NCBI GenBank assembly: GCA_003499585.1
Contig: DNSU01000116.1
Coordinates: 1 to 5,461 of the forward strand
DNA length: 5,461 bases
Direction of reading: 5' to 3'
Origin: Cyanobacteria bacterium UBA9579
GTDB taxonomy: Bacteria > Cyanobacteriota > Vampirovibrionia > Gastranaerophilales > UBA9579
Positions within the stretch are counted from its first letter, which is position 1; each line of letters opens with the position of its first letter. The notes beneath the pieces were generated by a model, which searched no databases, had not been told where the DNA came from, and worked only from the letters and a program-made list of their open reading frames with translations. The position numbers and the translations under genes are program-made. Below, piece after piece: positions 1 to 4,199 of this stretch.

Positions 1-87
1 ACGGCTTTTAATATAGCAGGTAAGAATATTGCCAATTCTAACAGCATGCAAGAAGCTATTAGTCTGGCTTATAGTATAAGTATATAA
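1..87 (+). CDS. 3' end of an unidentified protein (partial)
   Basis: Frame 1 is open from the window edge to a TAA at 85-87, giving 28 residues that end in SLAYSISI. The start and most of the gene lie outside the window. The visible tail is Asn/Ser/Ala/Ile-rich with no domain I can name. The string NIANSNS recalls flagellar rod and hook proteins, but there it sits near the N-terminus, so I do not use it for a call. The gene converges on the small HTH gene at 235-456. The stretch is short enough to be open by chance; the natural composition and the lack of a competing gene are the only support. Confidence 0.45.
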   Translation, partial: TAFNIAGKNIANSNSMQEAISLAYSISI

Positions 88-120
88 TTAAACTCATTTG
101 ACTGGCATTTTACCCCTCTC

Positions 121-139
121 AATATTCTATTGGAATATT
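121..139. repeat. short AT-rich inverted repeat in a convergent gap
   Basis: AATATTC (121-127) and GAATATT (133-139) are perfect 7-bp arms around a 5-nt loop. It lies between the convergent gene ends at 87 and 235, where a terminator would be expected, but no T-tract follows on either strand. It could be a weak terminator or chance. Confidence 0.3.
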
Positions 140-151
140 TATGACTTTCTG

Positions 152-184
152 CGATACAAGTACGCTAAACACGTACCTGTATCG
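152..184. repeat. 13-bp inverted repeat, possible transcript-end hairpin
   Basis: The arms CGATACAAGTACG (152-164) and CGTACCTGTATCG (172-184) enclose a 7-nt loop. Twelve of 13 pairs are Watson-Crick. The odd position is A-C on the plus strand but a G-U wobble in RNA made from the minus strand, so the hairpin is fully paired in the transcript reading out of the HTH gene, whose stop is 51 nt upstream of it. No U-tract follows, so it is not a classical intrinsic terminator. It may protect the 3' end, terminate with a factor, or be a protein-binding palindrome. Confidence 0.45.
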
Positions 185-234
185 ACTAGCTTTAAATGTA
201 ATGACTTGTTTCAAGAATGCAATTGCCACTGTCC

Positions 235-456
235 TTAGTTAGCAAAGTTACAATTGCTAGACCTGTATATCTCTCTTACAAGACCGACTTTAGACTTTAC
301 CCCAAAAAGTCTAAACAGGTATGTTAGTCTGCGTTTGATGTAGCCTACTGAATAACCGGTTTTTTCAGCCATTTCTGTGTTAGTTTTTTCTTGAAATATA
401 AAGTCAATAAGTGATTTGTCTAACTCGTCAATTGTCACTAACATGCGTTGGTTCAT
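235..456 (-). CDS. small stand-alone LuxR/GerE-type helix-turn-helix protein
   Basis: This 73-residue protein is almost entirely one GerE-type DNA-binding domain. A scaffold helix lies at about residues 13-22, followed by the TNTEMAEKTGYSV turn region (25-37), a recognition helix at about 38-50, and the GVKSKVGLVREI end (52-63), which matches the 'lgv.sr.elv' close of LuxR domains. There is no receiver or ligand-binding domain, so it resembles the single-domain GerE class. AAAAGGGG (465-472) sits 8 nt before the ATG and fixes the start. It begins 57 nt after the umuC stop on the same strand with no obvious terminator between, so co-transcription with umuC is likely. Its targets are unknown. 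The DNA-binding call is confident; any role in damage response is inferred from position only. Confidence 0.85.
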   Translation of the reverse strand: MNQRMLVTIDELDKSLIDFIFQEKTNTEMAEKTGYSVGYIKRRLTYLFRLFGVKSKVGLVREIYRSSNCNFAN

Positions 457-513
457 AATCTTTACCCCTTTTCTCTAATCCAGCTCTATCATTACGGTAA
501 GGTGACAAAATAC

Positions 514-1701
514 TTAGCAGTGTTTTATGTTTCTATCCCCAATTAGAATTACATTGTTTCCGTATTTAGCTTCCAGCTTATCCCAGGCTTTAGCTAAATT
601 TTGCTGTTTTATCTGAATATCAAGCGTATCAAATAAAGAAAGTTGAGAATCGTATTCTTCTGACAGGTTTTCCAGAATTACACCTGAGCTTCTATAAATT
701 ACCTGCGGGTTGAAAATATCATTGAAATTTTTATTGATAGATTCAAAAATTTCAAATTCCCAGTTTGTTGAGTAAACAAGGGCAATTTTGGTTGAGTAAA
801 CTTTAAAATCCTTGGTTCTTAGCATAATTCCTATGGTTTGAGTTTTTTGCCCCAGCCTTCTTAATTTTGTACATGCTCTATGGGCATGATAATAAAGAGA
901 ATCTTTAATATATTGCTCATTTGAGGTGAATTTCCCAAATGAACTTGTCTGCTGTATTGATTTAGGCAGGCTAACTTCATGGCTTATTCTGTAAATACTT
1001 TTTCCTGTTAACTCTAGTTTTAGCTCCATTCCTTTCTTACCTAGAGTTCTATTTATAAAATTCTCACTCTGGCAAACGAATTCATAGGCTGTATGCAGTC
1101 CAAACTGATTTAAGAGAGTGACAGTATTATTTCCCATGCCCCATATATCAATTAAATCTGTTTGCATTAATTCATTATCAATATCCTGATAATCTATTTT
1201 ATAAATCCCATGGGATTTTTTAGCTTTTCTGGTAGCAAGTTTTGCCAGAACCTTAGTTGAGCTTACTCCAATAGATACAGGAACCCCGACTTTGTATTTT
1301 ATTGCATTTCTGATGTCTGATGCTATTTCTAAATAAGATTTCTTATAAGTTTTTTCTAATCCTGTAAGGTCAATAAATGCTTCATCAATGGAATAAATTT
1401 CAATAATAGGGCTAAATTCACTTAAAACTCTCATTACTCTTGCTGAAATTTCACCATATAAATCATGTTTTGCTGCAATATAGTGAACATCAGGAAATAA
1501 TCTTTTTGCCTGAAAAACAGGCATGCCCATTTTAACGCCAAGTTCTTTAGCTTCTCTTGATCTAGCAACAATACAACCGTTATTGCTGCTCATAACACAG
1601 ACGGGTTGGTTTAATAATGCCGGATTGAACAATTGTTCGCAGGACGCAAAGAAAGAATCACAATCCATTAGAGCGATTGCAGGTATGCTGGAAGCAACCA
1701 T
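514..1701 (-). CDS. umuC: UmuC-type Y-family translesion DNA polymerase
   Basis: This 395-residue protein is the catalytic subunit of a pol V-like translesion polymerase, which copies past lesions that stall the replicase. The metal-binding acidic residues are D13 (in MDCDSFFASCE) and D106/E107 (in YSIDEAFIDLTG). F18 occupies the steric-gate position (Tyr in E. coli UmuC). NNGCIVARSREAKELGVKMG (40-59) is the UmuC-type fingers signature. A helix-hairpin-helix region around DIWGMGNNT follows, then the little-finger domain. QLSLF (353-357) is a near-ideal beta-clamp-binding motif. The protein ends about 38 residues after it, lacking the C-terminal 'lSPrYTT' tail of most UmuC proteins (E. coli has 422 residues). 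The start is fixed by AAGGAG 7 nt upstream. Its likely partner is the UmuD-like product of 2029-2610, transcribed in the same direction 327 nt upstream. A LexA-type box lies inside the gene at 1627-1638. Confidence 0.95.
   Translation of the reverse strand: MVASSIPAIALMDCDSFFASCEQLFNPALLNQPVCVMSSNNGCIVARSREAKELGVKMGMPVFQAKRLFPDVHYIAAKHDLYGEISARVMRVLSEFSPIIEIYSIDEAFIDLTGLEKTYKKSYLEIASDIRNAIKYKVGVPVSIGVSSTKVLAKLATRKAKKSHGIYKIDYQDIDNELMQTDLIDIWGMGNNTVTLLNQFGLHTAYEFVCQSENFINRTLGKKGMELKLELTGKSIYRISHEVSLPKSIQQTSSFGKFTSNEQYIKDSLYYHAHRACTKLRRLGQKTQTIGIMLRTKDFKVYSTKIALVYSTNWEFEIFESINKNFNDIFNPQVIYRSSGVILENLSEEYDSQLSLFDTLDIQIKQQNLAKAWDKLEAKYGNNVILIGDRNIKHC
1627..1638. promoter_or_regulatory. GAAC-N4-GTTC LexA-type box inside umuC
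   Basis: GAACAATTGTTC is a perfect 12-bp palindrome with the GAAC-N4-GTTC core of Gram-positive SOS boxes. It lies 63 nt downstream of the umuC ATG and encodes residues E22-F25. Only one other GAAC-N4-GTTC occurs in the window, in the promoter of the LexA/UmuD-like gene. It could act as an intragenic roadblock operator. The residues it encodes are partly conserved in the family, so the match may owe something to coding constraint. Confidence 0.5.
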
Positions 1702-1708
1702 CGGATGA

Positions 1709-1714
1709 CTCCTT
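1709..1714 (-). promoter_or_regulatory. ribosome binding site of umuC
   Basis: The coding strand reads AAGGAG with a 7-nt spacer before the ATG at 1701. It supports the start that places MDCDSFF at residues 12-18, a few residues longer at the N-terminus than E. coli UmuC. Confidence 0.85.
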
Positions 1715-1723
1715 ATAACAATG

Positions 1724-1876
1724 TCAAAACTCTAGAATGCGCTTGGTCAGCCTGCAACACCTTGCCAAGCAAGCTGTTTTGGGTGCCAAAGGCACTAACT
1801 CAGACTCATCGATCTTGGTAATAATATTAAAATCAGTGAGTTGAATGATGCAGCTTTGCTGCCGACCGCTTCGCAT
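1724..1876 (-). CDS. doubtful 50-aa ORF upstream of umuC
   Basis: The ORF starts MRSGRQQSC and ends LTKRILEF, with a TGA 22 nt before the umuC ATG. It is basic and contains four cysteines (C9, C36, C40, C41). No family is recognised. An AGAGG lies upstream but only 3 nt from the ATG, too close for a good ribosome binding site. Codons such as CGG, AGG and CGC are unlike the AT-rich neighbours. A 35-codon ORF is also open on the opposite strand (1737-1844), so openness here mostly reflects higher GC. It is most likely not a gene, or else a fragment of one. Confidence 0.15.
   Translation of the reverse strand: MRSGRQQSCIIQLTDFNIITKIDESELVPLAPKTACLARCCRLTKRILEF
1783..1795. repeat. GTGCC-AAA-GGCAC hairpin
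   Basis: A perfect 5-bp stem with a 3-nt loop. It has the same architecture as the element at 1850-1862. The inner GCCAAAGGCAC (1785-1795) is also the left arm of an 11-bp inverted repeat with 2009-2019. No T-tract follows on either strand. Confidence 0.4.
1850..1862. repeat. GCAGC-TTT-GCTGC hairpin
   Basis: A perfect 5-bp stem with a 3-nt loop, in the GC-richest part of the spacer. It matches the architecture of the 1783-1795 element. Confidence 0.4.
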
Positions 1877-1920
1877 AAGCCTCTTGCTAATAGACTAAAT
1901 TAATATTTATTTTGTTCATT

Positions 1921-1975
1921 AAGAGGGTAAGGCGGTGTGTTTATACTCTTAATAGTAGTGCAAGTGGTTAAGGCG
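1921..1975. repeat. pair of 14-nt imperfect direct repeats
   Basis: AAGAGGGTAAGGCG (1921-1934) and AAGTGGTTAAGGCG (1962-1975) agree at 12 of 14 positions and are 41 bp apart. The first copy overlaps the left arm of an 8-bp inverted repeat, ATTAAGAG (1918-1925) with CTCTTAAT (1946-1953). The function is unknown. Confidence 0.35.
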
Positions 1976-2028
1976 CTATTTTGGTTAATGATTAAAGAAC
2001 TTAAATAGGTGCCTTTGGCTAATCCGTA

Positions 2029-2610
2029 CTAAGATTTTAATTTTCTTACAAGACCGGTTACAATGCCAAATATTTGCAATTCCTGTTGAGCTTTTATAAC
2101 TGGGTAAGCTTCATTTGCAGGTTCTAAACTAACTTCTCCTTTCTCTTTACGATAGAATTTGATGGTGAATTCTCCATCAACCATTGCTACGACTACATCA
2201 CCGTTTTGCGCTATACGGCCTTTTTCTACTATGACAATATCATCCTCAAAAATACCTGCATCAATCATGGAATCTCCAACTACACGTACAGAGAATGTCG
2301 ATGCCGGCGCTTTGATAAGGAAACTATCAAATGATAATCTTTCCATAAGGCAGTCTTCTACAGCTGTAGGAAAACCTGCTCTGACCCCTGATTCGAAATA
2401 GGAAATCCCAAAAAGCTCCTCTGATATGAAATAGCGATTATTATCTTCCTTTAAAAATCCATGATCAAGGAGCTTTTTGAAATACTGCCAGATAGAATTC
2501 TTGGATTTATACCCAAGATCTTTGCAGATTTGCTCGAAGCTGGGGAGCGGCCTATTTTCATAGGCCGATTGGAGTTTATTTAAAAATTCTTTTTGCTTGC
2601 TTGTAATCAT
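2029..2610 (-). CDS. LexA-type HTH fused to a UmuD-like S24 autoprotease (SOS repressor / polymerase manager)
   Basis: This 193-residue protein has a LexA winged-helix N-terminus (about 1-62: SKQKEFLNKL, then LPSFEQICKDLGYKSKNSIW, then GFLKED) and a C-terminal S24 self-cleaving domain. The putative scissile bond is A78-G79 in RAGFP. The catalytic dyad is S114 (GDSMID) and K151 (FTIKFY). Spacings of 36 (cleavage site to Ser) and 37 (Ser to Lys) equal those of E. coli UmuD (C24/S60/K97). The stretch from RAGFPTAVEDC through the catalytic Ser resembles UmuD more than LexA, while the HTH is LexA-like and overall length fits LexA. The expected behaviour is repression until RecA-stimulated self-cleavage, with the cleaved C-terminal part possibly pairing with UmuC. 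A GAAC-N4-GTTC operator in its own promoter points to autoregulation. It could be the host's only LexA or a dedicated paralogue, so no symbol is given. Confidence 0.92.
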   Translation of the reverse strand: MITSKQKEFLNKLQSAYENRPLPSFEQICKDLGYKSKNSIWQYFKKLLDHGFLKEDNNRYFISEELFGISYFESGVRAGFPTAVEDCLMERLSFDSFLIKAPASTFSVRVVGDSMIDAGIFEDDIVIVEKGRIAQNGDVVVAMVDGEFTIKFYRKEKGEVSLEPANEAYPVIKAQQELQIFGIVTGLVRKLKS

Positions 2611-2616
2611 ATACTT

Positions 2617-2645
2617 ATTTTATGAACATTTGTTCATAAATGCAA
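2617..2645 (-). promoter_or_regulatory. promoter of the lexA/umuD-like gene, probably leaderless
   Basis: On the coding strand, TTGCAT (2640-2645) and TAAAAT (2617-2622) are separated by exactly 17 nt. The -10 is 5/6 to consensus and the -35 is 3/6. The -10 ends only 6 nt before the ATG, which places the expected transcript start at or next to the A of the start codon. No Shine-Dalgarno is visible upstream of this ATG, in line with leaderless translation. Confidence 0.65.
2619..2640. promoter_or_regulatory. LexA-type operator (SOS box)
   Basis: A perfect inverted repeat with 10-bp arms, TTTATGAACA (2619-2628) and TGTTCATAAA (2631-2640), around a central TT. Its core GAACATTTGTTC (2624-2635) fits the Gram-positive LexA consensus GAAC-N4-GTTC. 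It fills the spacer between -35 and -10 and overlaps the -10, so bound repressor would exclude RNA polymerase. The natural ligand is the gene's own product. Confidence 0.85.
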
Positions 2646-2668
2646 GAGTTTTTTCAAAAAATATTTAC

Positions 2669-2704
2669 AATATTAAAAATACTTATAAAGGTATTTTTAA
2701 TATT
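2669..2704. terminator. AT-rich 14-bp hairpin, possible rarA terminator
   Basis: AATATTAAAAATAC (2669-2682) and GTATTTTTAATATT (2691-2704) are perfect 14-bp arms around an 8-nt loop. In the minus-strand transcript it lies 97 nt past the rarA stop and is followed within a few bases by a T-rich run (ATATTTTTTG), so it may end rarA transcription before the lexA/umuD-like promoter. The stem is almost all A-T and therefore weak. An upstream regulatory palindrome is the alternative. Confidence 0.45.
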
Positions 2705-2800
2705 AAGTTGATATATATTGTTATTTGAAATATTAAGACTTTATTGAACTGAAATTTATTATCATAATGATTGTTATATATTCATAAAAATTATTTGCCA

Positions 2801-4039
2801 CTAATCACTACAATATTTTTTGCCGATTAGTTCATCAGGCAGGAAACTTTGTTTAATATCAGGACTAGAATGAGTATAAACATAATCATTACCAAAACCG
2901 TATTTTGAAGCATCTTTATAATGGCTGTCTTTTAAATGCGCTGGCGGAGGATAACTTTCACCTTTAATTTCTATGTCATGCAAGGCCATATCTATTGCTG
3001 TTATTGTTTCATTTGACTTAGGAGCTTTTGCTACATATATAGTTGCCTGAGCTAAAGGAATTCTACCTTCAGGCAAACCCAGTAATTCAACAGCTTTATA
3101 TGCACTCATTGCAATATTAAAAGCCATAGGATCAGCATTTCCTACATCTTCACTGGCAGTGACTACCAGTCTTCTTGCAATAAATCTTGGATCTTCACCA
3201 CTTGCAATCATTTTAGCAAGCCAGTAAATAGCTGCATCAGGATCAGAACCTCTTAAACTTTTTTGAAAAGCTGATGCATGATCATAATGCTCCTGTAATC
3301 CATATTTGACATATCGTTTTTGTATTATTTCCTCGATTAAATCAAGGGTCATTATTTTTACATTATCCTTAATAGGGCAGGCAAAATATGATGTTTCAAC
3401 CAGATTAAGCGCTATTCTTGCATCTCCTTGAGAATGTTTAACGATAAATTCACCTATTTTAGGATCAATATCGATTTTTCCGTATTTGTCTATAAGGTAT
3501 TTGTAACCTTTTCTGCTTATTTTAAGCAAGTTATCATCATCAAGCGGCTTTAATAAAAGCACCTGAACCCTTGAAAGAAGCGCAGGAACTACTTGAAAAG
3601 AAGGATTTTCTGTTGTTGAGCCCATTAAATATATTGTGCCATTTTCAAGATATGGTAACAGTGCATCCTGCTGGGTTTTATTATATCTGTGAATCTCATC
3701 AATAAAAACGACTGTCTTTTTACCGGAGGTTCTTAATTCTTGTTTTGCGTTTTCTACCGCTTCTCTTATATCTTTTATGCCTGAACTTACAGCGCTTAAT
3801 TCAACAAAGATACTGCTGGTTTCTTTTGCTATAAGTCTTGCCAAAGTTGTTTTGCCACAACCGGGAGGTCCCCATAATATCAGTGAAAAAAGTCTGCCTG
3901 ATTTTAACAAATTCCATATAGCGGAATTTTCCTTGATTATATTGCCCTGACCTAGAAATTCATCCAAAGATTTAGGCCTTAGCAATTCAGCAAGTGGTAT
4001 TTGACGATTTTGCTCTTCTAATATATCGAATAAACTCAT
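2801..4039 (-). CDS. rarA: RarA/MgsA-family AAA+ ATPase (replication-associated recombination protein A)
   Basis: This 412-residue clamp-loader-like AAA+ ATPase acts at stalled replication forks and single-strand DNA ends (MgsA in E. coli, Mgs1/WRNIP1 in eukaryotes). The N-terminal PLAELLRPKSLDEFLGQ is family-typical. Walker A is GPPGCGKT (57-64), Walker B is VFIDEIHR (111-118), sensor 1 is in GSTTENPSF (140-148), the arginine finger is R157 (LLSR), and sensor 2 is R208 (GDARIALN). The C-terminal tetramerisation region shows SLRGSDPDAAIYW (261-273), SEDVGNADP (296-304) and LPEGRIPLAQA. The protein ends at LPDELIGKKYCSD, roughly 30 residues earlier than E. coli RarA (447 aa). The ribosome site is weak (GAGAAG, rather far from the ATG). 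It heads the minus-strand damage-tolerance group but probably has its own promoter at 4072-4077. Confidence 0.96.
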   Translation of the reverse strand: MSLFDILEEQNRQIPLAELLRPKSLDEFLGQGNIIKENSAIWNLLKSGRLFSLILWGPPGCGKTTLARLIAKETSSIFVELSAVSSGIKDIREAVENAKQELRTSGKKTVVFIDEIHRYNKTQQDALLPYLENGTIYLMGSTTENPSFQVVPALLSRVQVLLLKPLDDDNLLKISRKGYKYLIDKYGKIDIDPKIGEFIVKHSQGDARIALNLVETSYFACPIKDNVKIMTLDLIEEIIQKRYVKYGLQEHYDHASAFQKSLRGSDPDAAIYWLAKMIASGEDPRFIARRLVVTASEDVGNADPMAFNIAMSAYKAVELLGLPEGRIPLAQATIYVAKAPKSNETITAIDMALHDIEIKGESYPPPAHLKDSHYKDASKYGFGNDYVYTHSSPDIKQSFLPDELIGKKYCSD

Positions 4040-4065
4040 ACATGCTTCTCAAAATTATTGTTAGT

Positions 4066-4091
4066 ACTTTTATTATATCAATAATAAAAGT
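4066..4091. repeat. 26-bp palindrome over the rarA promoter
   Basis: ACTTTTATTAT (4066-4076) and ATAATAAAAGT (4081-4091) are perfect 11-bp arms with a 4-nt ATCA centre. It covers the rarA -10 and the region just upstream. It has no GAAC/GTTC core, so it is not the LexA-type site seen elsewhere. It is a candidate operator for another regulator; at this AT content chance is possible. Confidence 0.5.
4072..4077 (-). promoter_or_regulatory. extended -10 promoter of rarA
   Basis: The coding strand reads TGATATAAT, a consensus TATAAT with an upstream TGN extension. The hexamer at a 17-nt spacing (TTTAAG) is a poor -35, as is usual for extended -10 promoters. The predicted start is near 4065, leaving a leader of about 25 nt before the rarA ATG. 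Confidence 0.6.
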
Positions 4092-4173
4092 TTCCTTAAA
4101 TTCATACTTAAAATCGATAGATATTCGCTAAAAAATCTTGTATTATGTAATTATACATTTAAGGTTAGGCCTA

Positions 4174-4192
4174 TATAAGCTTACAATAGGGG
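4174..4192 (+). promoter_or_regulatory. weak -10 and ribosome binding site of the MshEN-like gene
   Basis: AGGGG at 4188-4192 lies 7 nt before the ATG at 4200 and is a sound ribosome site. TATAAG at 4174-4179 is a possible -10, with only a poor -35 (TTATAC) 17 nt upstream. The ribosome site is confident; the promoter is tentative. Confidence 0.45.
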
Positions 4193-4199
4193 CATTAAG

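Larger units (their letters stand above)
1785..2019. repeat. 11-bp inverted repeat bracketing most of the spacer
   Basis: GCCAAAGGCAC (1785-1795) and GTGCCTTTGGC (2009-2019) are exact reverse complements 235 bp apart, outer edge to outer edge. The right arm ends 10 nt from the stop codon of the lexA/umuD-like gene. They could pair in a transcript as a long-range stem or be ends of a small non-autonomous element. No flanking target duplication is visible. Confidence 0.35.
1702..2028. other. repeat-rich, partly GC-richer spacer between the lexA/umuD-like gene and umuC
   Basis: No convincing gene fills these 327 nt. Positions 1741-1880 count to about 48% G+C by hand (67 of 140), well above the visibly AT-rich flanks. 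The stretch holds two 5-bp/3-nt-loop hairpins (1783-1795, 1850-1862), an 8-bp inverted repeat (1918-1925 with 1946-1953), a 14-nt imperfect direct repeat, an 11-bp inverted repeat spanning 235 bp, and one 50-codon minus ORF. The umuC Shine-Dalgarno is at 1709-1714. I find no good sigma-70-type promoter for umuC here, so umuC may depend on readthrough from the gene above. It may be a structured leader, a decayed gene or a small insertion remnant. Confidence 0.5.

Noticed and set aside
141..242. 33-codon plus-strand ORF (MTFCDTSTLNTY...)
   Set aside because: No Shine-Dalgarno, runs through the 152-184 hairpin and overlaps the end of the well-supported HTH gene; composition not gene-like.
1523..1708. 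61-codon plus-strand ORF
   Set aside because: Antisense shadow of the conserved N-terminus of umuC.
1737..1844. 35-codon plus-strand ORF (MRLVSLQHLAKQ...)
   Set aside because: No ribosome site and opposes a minus ORF in the same GC-richer segment; openness is explained by base composition.
1946..2028. tRNA-like D-arm (GTGC, loop with GG, GCGC) around 1958-1976
   Set aside because: No matching anticodon stem, T-arm or acceptor stem could be built; only the D-arm resembles a tRNA.
2159..2401. 80-codon plus-strand ORF
   Set aside because: Antisense shadow of the S24 domain; Ser/Thr-rich low-complexity translation.
2649..2661. TTTTTT-C-AAAAAA palindrome
   Set aside because: Homopolymer runs in very AT-rich DNA; likely chance.
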